DNA from: Streptomyces koelreuteriae
GTDB taxonomy: Bacteria; Actinomycetota; Actinomycetes; Streptomycetales; Streptomycetaceae
DNA: 64,000 nt
Direction of reading: 5' to 3'
Assembly (NCBI RefSeq): GCF_018604545.1
Contig: NZ_CP075896.1
Span: 7,688,001-7,752,000, forward strand
This document shows, one piece after another, positions 48,235-58,178 of this stretch; the first letter of the stretch is position 1; each line of letters starts with the position of its first letter. Made by a program: the position numbers and the translations under genes. The notes below the pieces were generated by a model that saw nothing but the letters and a program-made list of their open reading frames with translations, was not told the origin of the DNA and did no database searches.

Positions 48235-50238
48235 ATGGGAGCGACGAGGGCGGGTGAGGACATGGGAACGCGGGCAACGGCCGCGGTCGCCGCCGCGACG
48301 GGCGACGGCACGACACTGACGGCGGAGATCCGGCGTGTCCTGGCCCGAGTCGACGCCCATGCCCTGCGCGGCGCGGACGGGACGGCCGAGGGGCGGGAGG
48401 CCCGGGCACCCCTGCCCGAGCCCGCCGAGGGCCCCGGCACCGCCCCCCTCGACGCCCTGGTCGCCTGCTTCGAGCTCACCGCGTTCGAGCGGGACCTCGT
48501 CCTCCTCACGGCCGCGCAGGAGCTGGAGCCCACCACCGGCGCCCGGTGCGCCGCCGCGAGTGGTGATCCCGAGCGGGCGTACCCGACCTTCTCGCTCGCC
48601 CTCGCCGCCCTCGACGAACCGCACTGGAGCGCGCTGCCGCCCGTGTCGCCGCTGCGCCGCTGGCAGATCGTGGAGCCGGACGACGCCTCGCGCCTGACGA
48701 CCTCCCGGCTCCGGCTCGACGAACGCATCCTGCACTTCCTGCTCGGCTCGCCCTACCTGGACGCCCGGCTGCACGGCCGGCTGCGCCGCACCCCGGTGCC
48801 CGACCGGCTGCCCCCGTCGTACGACCTCGCCGCGAGCCGGGTCGCGGCCGGCTGGACGGACGGCGCCCGGCCCGACGCGCCGCTGCTCGTCGAACTGGTC
48901 GGCGGCGACCTGCGCAGCCGCGCCGACATCGCCGCCGCGGCCGCCGCGCGCGCCGGGCTCGGGCTGTACGCGCTGAGCGCGGAGGACATCCCCGTCGACC
49001 CCGCCGAGCGCGACCGGTTCGCCCGGCTGTGGCAGCGCGAGGCGATCCTGCTGCCCGCCGCGCTGCTCCTGGAGTTCGGCGAGCCGGACCGGGAGCAGCA
49101 GGCGGCCACGGAGGCGTTCCTGGCCGGGGCCGCCGTGCCGGTCGTCGTGTCGAGCACCGACCCGCGCCGCACGGACCGCCCGCACGGCACCCGGGTCGGC
49201 GTGCCGCACCTCGACGACGAGGAACAACTCGCCCTGTGGACGGACGCGTTCAGCGACGTCGCCGACCTGGAGAGGACCGAACTGCGGTCCCTGATCGCCC
49301 AGTTCCAGCTTCCGCCGCACGTCGTACGGTCCGCCGCCGCCACCGTACGCCGTGAACTGCCCTACGAGGACGAGCTCGACGCCGCCGGTCTGGCCTGGCG
49401 CGCCGGTATGGACGAGGCCCGGGTCGGCATGGACGAACTCGGCCGCCGTATCGAACCGCAGGCCGGCTGGAGAGACCTCGTGCTGCACGAGCGGCAGACC
49501 GGCGTGCTGCGGGAGATCGTCGCCCATGTGCGGCAGCGTGCCATGGTCCACCAGGAGTGGGGTTTCGCGGCGACCCTGCGCCGGGGCCTGGGTGTCACCG
49601 CGCTCTTCGCGGGCGGCTCCGGGACGGGCAAGACCCTGGCCGCCGAGGTGATGGCGAGGGAACTCGGCCTCGACCTGTTCGTCATCGACCTCTCGCAGGT
49701 CGTCAGCAAGTACATCGGCGAGACCGAGAAGAACCTCCGCCGCGTCTTCGACGCCGCCGAACGCGGCGGCGCGCTCCTGCTCTTCGACGAGGCCGACGCC
49801 CTGTTCGGCAAGCGCAGCGAGGTCAAGGACAGCCACGACCGGTACGCCAACCTCGAGGTCAGCTATCTGCTGATGCGGATGGAGGCCTACCGCGGCCTCG
49901 CCATCCTCACCACCAACATGAAGAAGGCCCTGGACAACGCCTTCCTGCGGCGTATCCGCTTCGTCGTCGACTTCCCCTTCCCCGCCGAGCACGAACGCGC
50001 CGAGATCTGGCGCCGCGTGCTGCCGCCGCAGGCGCCGGTGAAGGACATCGACCCGCGGCTGCTCGCGCAGCTGACCGTGGCGGGCGGCTCGATCCGCAAC
50101 ATCGCCCTGTCCGGCGCGTTCCTCGCCGCGGAGGAGGGCGAGCCGCTCCAGATGCGGCACATGCTCGCCGGGGCCCGCACCGAATACCTCAAGCTGGAAC
50201 GCTCCTTGACGCCGACGGAGGTCCGCGGATGGGTGTGA
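48235..50238 (+). CDS. AAA+ ATPase of the injection system (Pvc15-like)
   Basis: The 667-residue protein has a divergent N-terminal half (residues 1-400, with a degenerate second ATPase-like part) and a C-terminal AAA+ module: Walker A GGSGTGKT at 460-467, SKYIGETEKNLRRVFDAAER, Walker B LLLFDEADALFGKR (D518-E519), and sensor segment LTTNMKKALDNAFLRRI. Pvc15-type ATPases are found in all eCIS clusters and help load or assemble cargo. A start ten codons later (ATG at 48262) is also possible. Its stop overlaps the next gene by 10 bases. Confidence 0.92.
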   Translation: MGATRAGEDMGTRATAAVAAATGDGTTLTAEIRRVLARVDAHALRGADGTAEGREARAPLPEPAEGPGTAPLDALVACFELTAFERDLVLLTAAQELEPTTGARCAAASGDPERAYPTFSLALAALDEPHWSALPPVSPLRRWQIVEPDDASRLTTSRLRLDERILHFLLGSPYLDARLHGRLRRTPVPDRLPPSYDLAASRVAAGWTDGARPDAPLLVELVGGDLRSRADIAAAAAARAGLGLYALSAEDIPVDPAERDRFARLWQREAILLPAALLLEFGEPDREQQAATEAFLAGAAVPVVVSSTDPRRTDRPHGTRVGVPHLDDEEQLALWTDAFSDVADLERTELRSLIAQFQLPPHVVRSAAATVRRELPYEDELDAAGLAWRAGMDEARVGMDELGRRIEPQAGWRDLVLHERQTGVLREIVAHVRQRAMVHQEWGFAATLRRGLGVTALFAGGSGTGKTLAAEVMARELGLDLFVIDLSQVVSKYIGETEKNLRRVFDAAERGGALLLFDEADALFGKRSEVKDSHDRYANLEVSYLLMRMEAYRGLAILTTNMKKALDNAFLRRIRFVVDFPFPAEHERAEIWRRVLPPQAPVKDIDPRLLAQLTVAGGSIRNIALSGAFLAAEEGEPLQMRHMLAGARTEYLKLERSLTPTEVRGWV

Positions 50239-50612
50239 GGCAGACGGGTGGGTCGCAGACGGGTACGACGCCGTCCAGTGGTTCGCGGGACGGTGCTTCG
50301 TGGGCTGGCGTTTCGCGGGCCGGTGGTTCGCGGGACGGTGGGGCACCCGCGCCGCGCGAGATCCGCCTGGAGATAGGCGAGCTGGTGCTCGACGGCTTCC
50401 GCGCGGACCCCGGCCGGGTCTCGGCCGCCTTCGAGGACGAGCTGACCCGGCTGGTCCGCGAGCGCGGTATGCCCGCCGACGGTCCGTGGACGGCCGACGT
50501 CCTGTCCGGCCTGCCCCCGCTGCCCGCCGGCCTGTCCGCCCGGCGCCTCGGGCAGGAACTGGCCCGCGCGGTGCACGAAGGCCTGTGCGGCCGGGGCGAG
50601 GTGACGTCATGA
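50229..50612 (+). CDS. Small eCIS-associated protein of unknown function
   Basis: The 127-residue protein has a Gly/Ser-rich N-terminal third (repeated GGS / SRDG motifs) and a conserved-looking helical part REIRLEIGELVLDGFRADPG, then ELTRLVRERG and LSARRLGQELARAVHEGLCG. It is coupled on both sides by gene overlaps, between the ATPase and the DUF4157 megaprotein. Small proteins of this type recur at this position in Streptomyces eCIS clusters; it may be a chaperone for the large protein (inference). Confidence 0.7.
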   Translation: MGVRQTGGSQTGTTPSSGSRDGASWAGVSRAGGSRDGGAPAPREIRLEIGELVLDGFRADPGRVSAAFEDELTRLVRERGMPADGPWTADVLSGLPPLPAGLSARRLGQELARAVHEGLCGRGEVTS

Positions 50613-53600
50613 GCAACTCCCCGACCCAGGACAGCCGTTCCGAGCAGTCAGCCGAGCAGCGCCGCCGCAAGCGCAAGGAGCGCGCGGCCAGGTCCCGCGC
50701 CCCCGAGCCGAAGGACATCGTCAGCGGCGCCGGTCAGCCGCTCGACCCCGGCGTACGACGGGACCTGGAGGAGCGCCTCGGGCACGACCTCGGTCGCGTA
50801 CGCCTGCACACCGGCCGGGACGCCGGGCAGCTCGCGGACCTGCTCGGCGCGGACGCGGTCGCCGTCGGCCAGGACATCTTCTTCGGCGAGGGTGCGTACC
50901 GGCCGGGCACGGACGAGGGCCGCCGTCTGCTCGCCCACGAACTCCTGCACACCGTCCAGAACCCGCACGGCCTCGGCACCCTGCGCGCCGGCCGCGACCT
51001 GGGCGCGGTGAGCCTGCCCCAGCAGGCCATCGAACGGGAGGCCGAGTCGGCGGCACAGGACCTGGTACGGGACCCGGAACAAGGCCCGGACACAGCCCCC
51101 GACCTCGACCAGGCGCAGGCCACCCCCGGCTGGCTCCGCTACGCGACCGTCGACGCCGACCGCCGCCGCACGGAGCAGCTCGACCCCGCGACCCTCGTCG
51201 ACCGCATCGCCAACGGCCTCCTGCGTTCGCTGCGCGGCGACCCGGAGGACCGGTCGGGCCGCGTCCGGATCCAGCTGGCCCGGATGGCGCCCGAGGTGCA
51301 GGACAGCGTCCTGGACCGGCTGGAACTGCGGCTGCCGGTGCCCGTCGTCGACCGGCTGCTGGAGGGCGTGGAGGAGACGGAACGGTCAGGGCCGCTGCCG
51401 ATGGACGCGGCGACGGCTCCGGAGGCTGTCCCCGGTGCGGGGGATGAGGTCGAGGAGGAGCGGCAGGCTCGCGAGGACTCCGAGGCCGATCCCGCCCCCG
51501 AGCAGGACGTACGGCCGAACGAACCCGGCAAGCCCGGCAAGCCCGGTGGGCAACCGGAGGACGGCCGGGAAGAGGATGCCGAGAAGGGGGACGGAGGATC
51601 CGCCTCCGAAGACGCCGACCGGGAGAACGCCCAGGGCGGCGCGGGCGCGGCCGGGCGGCAGCAGGAGGGCTCCGAGGACGAGCAGGAGCGCACGCAGGAA
51701 CAGCAGGAGGAGAAGGACGCCTCCGGCCGGGACGCCGAGAAGGACGCCGCCGACGAACGCAAGGACGCCTCGGACACCGAACGCGACCAGCAGGACCAGG
51801 ACAAGCAGGACGAGCGCGACGCCGAGCAGGACGAGGGCGGACCCGAGGACGAGGCCGCCCAGGAGCCCGAGAAGCAGGCCGGCGAGCAGGAGCGGCGCGA
51901 GGACGAGGGCACGTCCGAGGCGACCCGCCGCCAGGCCCCCGCCCCGGGCACCGTCGACCGCAGCGGCGCCGAGCCCGGCGAGAAGTCCCGGACCGGCGGG
52001 GACACCGCAGCGGCCCGTGCGGTGGGCGACCCCGAGAACGAACAGGACGGCGACGACGAGCCGTTGGGCCTGGACGCGGAACCCGCGCAGGACGACACGG
52101 ATCGGGAGGCGGGCGACGACACGGCCGGGGCGGCCGGCGCACAGCCCGTGCCCGATGCCGACCTCGTCGGATACACGGACGCGGCGAAGAACCCGAACCT
52201 CGTCGAGGAGCGGCGGAAGGGCACGGCCCCGCTGCCCAGCCTCTCGTCCGCCTCCGCAGCCCCGGCGCCGGACGCGGCACCCCAGGAGGCCACGCCCGGC
52301 ACCACCTCCCAGGACACCGCGGCGCGCTCCGAGGACGACGAAGGCAGCGGGTCCTTCGAGGACCTCCTGAGCGGTACGGCTGACGCGCGGCAGCCCGATG
52401 CGTCCGGAGCCGGCGGCGCCCTCGGTACGGCGTCTCCCGCTGCGGCCTCGACGGCCGACACCGCCGGGACGGACCGGGACCGGAAGCAGTCGGACCAACG
52501 CAAGGAGGACGCCGAGGCCGCACGGCGTGACGAGGAGGCCAGGGCCTCGGACGCCGCGGCGACCGGTGCGGCTGCTGGGCCCGGTGAGACCGCCGCGCCC
52601 GACCAGTTGGCCAAGTCGGGCGAGGACGCTCGTACACAGGGTGCCGCCGCACCGTCGGGTACCGGGGCGGAGAAGGACGGCGCGGGCGAGGCCGCCCAGA
52701 GCGCCCGGAAGCCGGAAGCCGGTGCCCCGGACCGCAGTGGCGGGAAGGAGGCGGACTCCGGAGCGGACAAGGGCAAGGACAAGCAGGCCGACAAGGCCGA
52801 GGAGCGCACGCCGACCGGCGGACGCGACACCGCCGGGGACCAGGGGACCACGGCCCCCGCACCCGACACGTCCCCCGGTGGGCAGGAGACCTCCGAAGGC
52901 ACGGGTCCGGCCACCACACCCGGCCCGGCCGGCGGCCCGGACAAGGTCTCCACACCGGGACCCGCGAGTGCGCCGAAACTGGCGCCGGGCAACGGCCCGT
53001 CGCCCATGGCCGCGGGGCCGCAGCCCAAGACCAATACCTCCAAGGCCGCGGAGTCCGCGGCCACCTCCGCCGGATCGTCCGGCGGCTCCACGGGCTCGCG
53101 CTCCCGCCCGACGGGCAGCAAGCGCCAGGCGGCACGAAAGGCCGCGAAGACCGCGTCCCGCCGGGGCGGCGGTGGAAGCGGAGGCGGCGGTCGCAAGTCC
53201 CCGGCCCCCGCGCCCGTCCGCTCCGGCGGCCGCCCCACCGCATCCGGCGGGTCCAAGGCCAGCGCCAAGGCCAAGAAGGAGACCCCGCCCCCGGACGTCT
53301 CCAACGCGACCCCCGAGTCCGGTCTGTCGACGGCCGCGGGGCTCAAGCCGCACCAGGCCCTGGAGACGCTCAAGGGCGTCGGCAGTGCCGTCGGCCGCTC
53401 GGTGGACAAGGAACGCACCTCCCTGCGCAAGGCGCCGCCGAAGATGCAGCGCCCCTCCGGCTCCCCGCGCACGGTCCCCGGCGGCCCCCGTGCGGCGGCC
53501 CCGGGCACGTACACGAACGCCAAGGTCGCGCGTACGGACGCGGCGCAGGGCAAGACGCCCGAGATCAAGGGCGAGCAGAAGCCGGAAGGCGACGTCCCGG

Positions 53601-56600
53601 GCGCGAACGTGCCGGAGCCGAGCTGGTGGGACATCGCCGTCACCATCGGAGCCCAGCTCTTCGGCAAGCTGCTGAAGGAGATCCTCCCGCTCGACGACCT
53701 GATCGACTCCATCCTCGGGCTGCCGACCCAGGACGAGGGGCTGAAGAACGCCCGCGTGGGCGACGCCCCGAGGCTTCCGCTGGAGAACGACTCGGACCCG
53801 CAGCGCACCGACGACCAGGGCCGAAAGCTCGACGAGCGGAAGAACGAACTGCACCAGTCGGGACGTGACGACGCGGCCCGCCCGATGGGCGAGGACCAGA
53901 TCTATCCCGATGTGCCCAAGGAGACCCTGACCGGCAAGGTGGCCGGTGGGAAGAAGTCCGCGAAGGGCGGCGGCGGGCGGTCGGTGTCCGGCGGCGGTGT
54001 GCCGATCGAGTCCGCCTCCGCGGTCGCCGAGCACGACCGGGGCCCGCAGATCCAGGCGGGCTTCTCCCGGGGCCGGGACAAGATGGGCCAGGAGCGGCAG
54101 GCCAAGGACAAGAAGGCGGCGGACGACCGCAAGCAGCACGACCAGGACCTCCAGAAGGAGGTCACGGCCAGCGGCAAGAAGCAGTCCGACGCCCGCGACA
54201 AGGGCCGTTCCGACATCGCCGACTCCCGGGACCGGTGGCGCGGGGAGCAGGACGTCAAGGTCTCGGAGATCGACGGCAAGAAGGGCAAGAAGTACGACAA
54301 GGTCCGCGACGACATCAAGAAGAAGGAGGAGGACACCGACAAGGACGTCGACAAGCGGACCGAGGACGACAACAAGAAGATCGACGACGAGCAGACCAAC
54401 GCCGAGAAGGAGGCGGAGAAGAAGCAGGAGGACGGCAAGGACGACGCCGACAACTGGCTCGAAGAGGCCATCGAGAAGCTCAAGGAGTTCTTCGAGAAGC
54501 TCAAGAACGCCATCAAGAGCGTCTTCGAGAAGGCCCGTCAGGTCGTCACCGACCTCATCGACAAGTTCAAGCAGCAGGTCTTCAAGCTCATCGACGACGC
54601 CCGCAACTGGGTCATCGACCAGATCAACACCTTCGCCGACGCGCTGATCGCCCTCGGCGACGAGCTCCTCGCCGACTACCCGGCGATGCGCGACAAGTGG
54701 CGCAACACCATCGACGGCGCGCGCGACTGGGCGGTACAGAAGGTCAACGAGTTCGCCGACGCGCTCAAGGAGGTCGCCGGGAAGCTCCTCGACGGCCTGT
54801 GCGGCGCGCTCCTGGCCGGCCTCGACGCGCTGGAGGGCGGCCTGCTGGCCGCGGTCGACATCGCCGAGACGGTCACCGTCGGCGCGCTGGAGTTCGGTGC
54901 CGCCGCGGTCGCCGCGCTCGGTGAGTGGGCGGCCATCTTCAACGACATCGTCTCCGACCCGGGCGACTGGATCGGCAAGGCCGGTGCCGCCGCGGAGACG
55001 GGCGCCAAGGAACACCTCTTCGAGGAGATCAAGACCGCGGTCAGGGCCTGGTTCAACCAGAAGGTCCAGGAGATCATCGGCATCCCGATGGAGGACTTCC
55101 AGGAGCTGGTCTCCGGCGGCGTCACCGTCGAGCAGATGGCGCAGATGGCCTGGGACGAGGCCCTTCCCCAACTCCCCGTCATCATCGGCGTGATGGTCGT
55201 CGAGAAGGTCGTCGCCAAGCTCATCCCCGGCGCCGGCTGGGTCATGGCGATCATCGACGCCCTGCAGACCGCCTGGGGGGCGCTCAGCGAGATCCTCGCC
55301 GCGTTCGGCCTGTTCATGGACTTCCTGAAGTCGGTCATGAGCGGCAACGGCGCGCTGCCCTTCGCCAAGGCGGTCGCGGCGGGGGTCGTGGCGCTGCTGG
55401 AGCTGGTCTACGAGTTCCTCATCGAGGGCGTCGGCCGCTTCATGGGCAAGGTGGCCGAGCGGCTGGGCGACATGCTCAAGAACCTCCGCACGAAGAAGCA
55501 CAAGCCGGGCCCCTCCGACGCCCCGTCCTCACCGGACGCCCCCACCAAGCCCAAGGACGACCGCACCCCGTCCCCGGACCGCCCCGCCGACCGCACGGAC
55601 GACACCCCCACCCGCCCCTCGCCCCCACGCAAGCCGTCCCCGGCCCAGACCTCCCGCCCCCCGTCAAAGCCCCGCCCCGGCAAACGCCCCACCCCCGAAA
55701 AGAAGCGACGCCCGGCCCACACCACCCGCCCCAAGAAGCGCCGCGACGACGACGAACGCCGCGACGAGGGCCGCGAGGTGAACACGGCCCGCAAGCGCAT
55801 ACGCGACGCGGACCGCCGCCTGAAGGACGACGCCAGGGACAACCGCCGCGCCACCCCGACCCGCCGGGGGCCGGCCCGCGACACCGTGCGCCCCGACCGC
55901 CGCCGCGACGCGAACGACCGCGACCGTGACCGCGACCCCAAGGACCCGCGTGCGAGCGACCGTCGCACCGACGACCGGAGACGGGACGACGACCGCAGGA
56001 ACGACCGGCGACGGGACGACGGCCGCCGCCGTGACGACGACCAGCGCCGCGACACCGACAAGCGTCGTGACACCGACAAGCGTCGTGACACCGACAAGCG
56101 TCGTGACACCGACAAGGACCGCCCTCGCCGTCGCCCGCTCCGCCGTGCCCGCCAGACCGTCAAGTCGGCGGTCAACAGGGCCCGCCGGGCAGGCCGCAAG
56201 CTCTACGGCAAGGCCCGCCGCACCGTCGGCAGCCGCCTGAACGACCGGCTCCGGAAGCTGCGGGACCAGTGGCGGCGCCGGAACGACCGGTCCAAGGACC
56301 GCACCGAGGACCGCACCAACCGTGACCGCGATCGCCGGAATCGCGACGACCGCAAGCCGGAGGACACGACCTGGGAGCAGACCATGCCCAGGGTGTACTT
56401 CCGCAACCTCGACGGAGAGTCGCACACCCTGATGTTCCGGGGGCGGGGACCGGCCTCCCAGATGGTGGTGCGGAGCCAGACGGACCCCGTCACCGACTAC
56501 CTCGACGAATGGCAGTGGGAGGCTGATCAGCTCGCGGCATACCCCGACCGCCATACTCGCCAGGTGGAGGCCATCCGCTCCGCTCGTGCCCAGCACGTCA

Positions 56601-57475
56601 GGGCCGAACAGGTCAAGCGGAGGCTGCCGCCCCGAGGCACCACGACCCGCACCGGGGAGCTCGAGTACCGGGCGCTGCGGGGTGCGTTGAACAGGCTCGC
56701 CCGTTTGCTGGAACTGCGTGAGATCGACCCGAGCAGGCCGCCGCTCCTCCCCATGGTCCTGCCGCCGTACACCGACGGTGTGCGCGGCCATGGATTCCAG
56801 GCCACCGGCATCAACAAGACCATCAAGAGCCACAAGGGCGAGAAGCCGCTCGGCAATCCCAAGATCCCGCTCGGCTGGGACCTGGTGCCCGCGAATCTCA
56901 GGAAAGACACGGCCTGGGTGCGTATGCACCTCTTCACCGAGAAATTCGGAGGGAAGGCCACCGGCTCGAACCTCGTCCCCGCTCCTGGTACGCCGGTGAA
57001 CAGCAGATTCGCCTACCGAATCGAGTTGCCCGCCTACAAAGCGATCGCCAAGGACCCCAGCATCGCGATGATTTGGTTCAACTACGACGTCGGTTTCTAC
57101 AGCGGCGCGGACGAGTACTTCCCCAAGAAGATCTCCATGGCCTGGGGTAAGTACGCGCCCGCAGGCAACACCTGGCGTAAACAGCCGGCCGAGGGCGCCT
57201 ACACGCGCGACAACATTCAGCGTCCGAACGCCCTTGATTCCAGGTTCGACATCAATGGAAAGGGTCCCGACTCCATCAGGACCAAATTCGGCGTCAGCCG
57301 GGCCTTCGCGCAGGCGCTGCGTGACCAGTCGCCCTACCGCGACATCTACCAGCTGATCGTGCGGATGAAGGCGTACAAGACGCGCCTGAACGCCACATCG
57401 CCCGGCAAGCTCAGGAACTTCGACAGCGAGCTCAAGGCCGTCGTCGCCAAGAAGAACGACATTCGCTTCACTTAG
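50609..57475 (+). CDS. DUF4157 (eCIS core domain) megaprotein with C-terminal toxin-like domain
   Basis: The 2288-residue protein starts at ATG 50609 (ATGA overlap). Residues 40-120 are the DUF4157 metallopeptidase-like domain with H110-ELLH-114, the hallmark of eCIS-linked effectors. About 250-1060 is very acidic, disordered and low in complexity; about 1155-1280 is a charged coiled coil; about 1281-1630 alternates amphipathic helices and hydrophobic segments (LPVIIGVMVVEKVVAKLIPG, AVAAGVVALLELVYEFLIEG). About 1630-1915 is Arg/Asp-rich and includes four KRRDTD repeats. The last 370 residues (from about 1919) form a separate folded domain with WVRMHLFTEKFGG and SNLVPAPG (R2105, H2107, N2121), resembling the His-GG-NL core of secreted nucleases. 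An SMI1-like gene follows, so a toxin role is plausible. Confidence 0.85.
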   Translation: MSNSPTQDSRSEQSAEQRRRKRKERAARSRAPEPKDIVSGAGQPLDPGVRRDLEERLGHDLGRVRLHTGRDAGQLADLLGADAVAVGQDIFFGEGAYRPGTDEGRRLLAHELLHTVQNPHGLGTLRAGRDLGAVSLPQQAIEREAESAAQDLVRDPEQGPDTAPDLDQAQATPGWLRYATVDADRRRTEQLDPATLVDRIANGLLRSLRGDPEDRSGRVRIQLARMAPEVQDSVLDRLELRLPVPVVDRLLEGVEETERSGPLPMDAATAPEAVPGAGDEVEEERQAREDSEADPAPEQDVRPNEPGKPGKPGGQPEDGREEDAEKGDGGSASEDADRENAQGGAGAAGRQQEGSEDEQERTQEQQEEKDASGRDAEKDAADERKDASDTERDQQDQDKQDERDAEQDEGGPEDEAAQEPEKQAGEQERREDEGTSEATRRQAPAPGTVDRSGAEPGEKSRTGGDTAAARAVGDPENEQDGDDEPLGLDAEPAQDDTDREAGDDTAGAAGAQPVPDADLVGYTDAAKNPNLVEERRKGTAPLPSLSSASAAPAPDAAPQEATPGTTSQDTAARSEDDEGSGSFEDLLSGTADARQPDASGAGGALGTASPAAASTADTAGTDRDRKQSDQRKEDAEAARRDEEARASDAAATGAAAGPGETAAPDQLAKSGEDARTQGAAAPSGTGAEKDGAGEAAQSARKPEAGAPDRSGGKEADSGADKGKDKQADKAEERTPTGGRDTAGDQGTTAPAPDTSPGGQETSEGTGPATTPGPAGGPDKVSTPGPASAPKLAPGNGPSPMAAGPQPKTNTSKAAESAATSAGSSGGSTGSRSRPTGSKRQAARKAAKTASRRGGGGSGGGGRKSPAPAPVRSGGRPTASGGSKASAKAKKETPPPDVSNATPESGLSTAAGLKPHQALETLKGVGSAVGRSVDKERTSLRKAPPKMQRPSGSPRTVPGGPRAAAPGTYTNAKVARTDAAQGKTPEIKGEQKPEGDVPGANVPEPSWWDIAVTIGAQLFGKLLKEILPLDDLIDSILGLPTQDEGLKNARVGDAPRLPLENDSDPQRTDDQGRKLDERKNELHQSGRDDAARPMGEDQIYPDVPKETLTGKVAGGKKSAKGGGGRSVSGGGVPIESASAVAEHDRGPQIQAGFSRGRDKMGQERQAKDKKAADDRKQHDQDLQKEVTASGKKQSDARDKGRSDIADSRDRWRGEQDVKVSEIDGKKGKKYDKVRDDIKKKEEDTDKDVDKRTEDDNKKIDDEQTNAEKEAEKKQEDGKDDADNWLEEAIEKLKEFFEKLKNAIKSVFEKARQVVTDLIDKFKQQVFKLIDDARNWVIDQINTFADALIALGDELLADYPAMRDKWRNTIDGARDWAVQKVNEFADALKEVAGKLLDGLCGALLAGLDALEGGLLAAVDIAETVTVGALEFGAAAVAALGEWAAIFNDIVSDPGDWIGKAGAAAETGAKEHLFEEIKTAVRAWFNQKVQEIIGIPMEDFQELVSGGVTVEQMAQMAWDEALPQLPVIIGVMVVEKVVAKLIPGAGWVMAIIDALQTAWGALSEILAAFGLFMDFLKSVMSGNGALPFAKAVAAGVVALLELVYEFLIEGVGRFMGKVAERLGDMLKNLRTKKHKPGPSDAPSSPDAPTKPKDDRTPSPDRPADRTDDTPTRPSPPRKPSPAQTSRPPSKPRPGKRPTPEKKRRPAHTTRPKKRRDDDERRDEGREVNTARKRIRDADRRLKDDARDNRRATPTRRGPARDTVRPDRRRDANDRDRDRDPKDPRASDRRTDDRRRDDDRRNDRRRDDGRRRDDDQRRDTDKRRDTDKRRDTDKRRDTDKDRPRRRPLRRARQTVKSAVNRARRAGRKLYGKARRTVGSRLNDRLRKLRDQWRRRNDRSKDRTEDRTNRDRDRRNRDDRKPEDTTWEQTMPRVYFRNLDGESHTLMFRGRGPASQMVVRSQTDPVTDYLDEWQWEADQLAAYPDRHTRQVEAIRSARAQHVRAEQVKRRLPPRGTTTRTGELEYRALRGALNRLARLLELREIDPSRPPLLPMVLPPYTDGVRGHGFQATGINKTIKSHKGEKPLGNPKIPLGWDLVPANLRKDTAWVRMHLFTEKFGGKATGSNLVPAPGTPVNSRFAYRIELPAYKAIAKDPSIAMIWFNYDVGFYSGADEYFPKKISMAWGKYAPAGNTWRKQPAEGAYTRDNIQRPNALDSRFDINGKGPDSIRTKFGVSRAFAQALRDQSPYRDIYQLIVRMKAYKTRLNATSPGKLRNFDSELKAVVAKKNDIRFT
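56045..56116 (+). repeat. Four tandem 18-bp repeats inside the DUF4157 gene
   Basis: Four 18-bp units, CGTCGTGACACCGACAAG or a near copy, encode the repeated hexapeptide RRDTDK. The last three copies are identical, which suggests recent slippage expansion in the disordered Arg/Asp linker. Confidence 0.85.
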
Positions 57476-57488
57476 GAATCAAGGGACC

Positions 57489-58178
57489 ATGGCGCGCTAT
57501 ACGGAACAGGAACTCAGGTACCTCCGGCTCCTGGACGAACTGCAGGAGACCGACGGAGTGGACATCCGCTACGAAGAGAGGGGAGAGATCGAGGAACTCA
57601 CGGGTGAGGCACCGGAGGCCTTCGATCTCATCGAGGAGTGGCAGGGCGTCCGCTTCGCGCCGGAACTCCAGCGGGCCTTTCTCCGGTTCGACGGGATCTC
57701 GTCCCACTGGACGCTCGCCAAGGGCGGATCGACCCTCCACGGTGAGTTCTCGTTGCGTCATCTTCCCGCTGCCCTGTTCGCCACAGGTGAGACGCTCATC
57801 CACGATGATCTCCCCGCCGATGTGCGCGCCCTCTACGAGGAGTTCCGGGTGTTCGACGAACAGCCGAGGACCGGAGCCGGCACGCTCGCCGCACTGCGGG
57901 TCCCGTCCGTGGTGACCGGGAGCATCTCACCCGAGGTCTGGTACTACGACAGTTCCGACGGGGCGCTGCTGGACATCGACTACGCCCAGTACCTGGACGC
58001 ACTGCTTGTCACCAAGGGCACGTTCGGCTGGCAGTACCTGTACGCCGACGTCGACCTGGGGGAGAGCGGCCTCGGGAGCGTCGCGGACGATCTGCGCACC
58101 ATGCTGGACGTCTTCCCGGATGTTTTCCCCGGCCACGACTACTCCGACCTGCGCGCCCGTCTGGAGGCCCGCCTGTGA
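57489..58178 (+). CDS. SMI1/KNR4-like (SUKH) putative immunity protein
   Basis: The 229-residue protein has the SUKH-type opening after residue 50 (VRFAPELQRAFLRFDGISSH), where the hydrophobic LP..(Y/F)..FL...G pattern is characteristic, and a late YLDALLVTKGTFGWQYLYAD segment. SUKH proteins neutralise toxins of polymorphic systems. It starts 13 bases after the megaprotein stop and is overlapped by the next structural gene, so it sits exactly where an immunity gene for the C-terminal toxin domain would be. Other roles for SMI1-like domains are possible. Confidence 0.7.
   Translation: MARYTEQELRYLRLLDELQETDGVDIRYEERGEIEELTGEAPEAFDLIEEWQGVRFAPELQRAFLRFDGISSHWTLAKGGSTLHGEFSLRHLPAALFATGETLIHDDLPADVRALYEEFRVFDEQPRTGAGTLAALRVPSVVTGSISPEVWYYDSSDGALLDIDYAQYLDALLVTKGTFGWQYLYADVDLGESGLGSVADDLRTMLDVFPDVFPGHDYSDLRARLEARL

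Noticed and set aside
51386..55501. A 1371-codon minus-strand frame rich in Leu, Val and Gly
   Set aside because: It mirrors the Glu/Asp/Lys-rich low-complexity part of the DUF4157 gene and shows no domain of its own.
56045..56116. Tandem repeats as a possible CRISPR array
   Set aside because: Units are 18 bp with no spacers and encode an in-frame hexapeptide.
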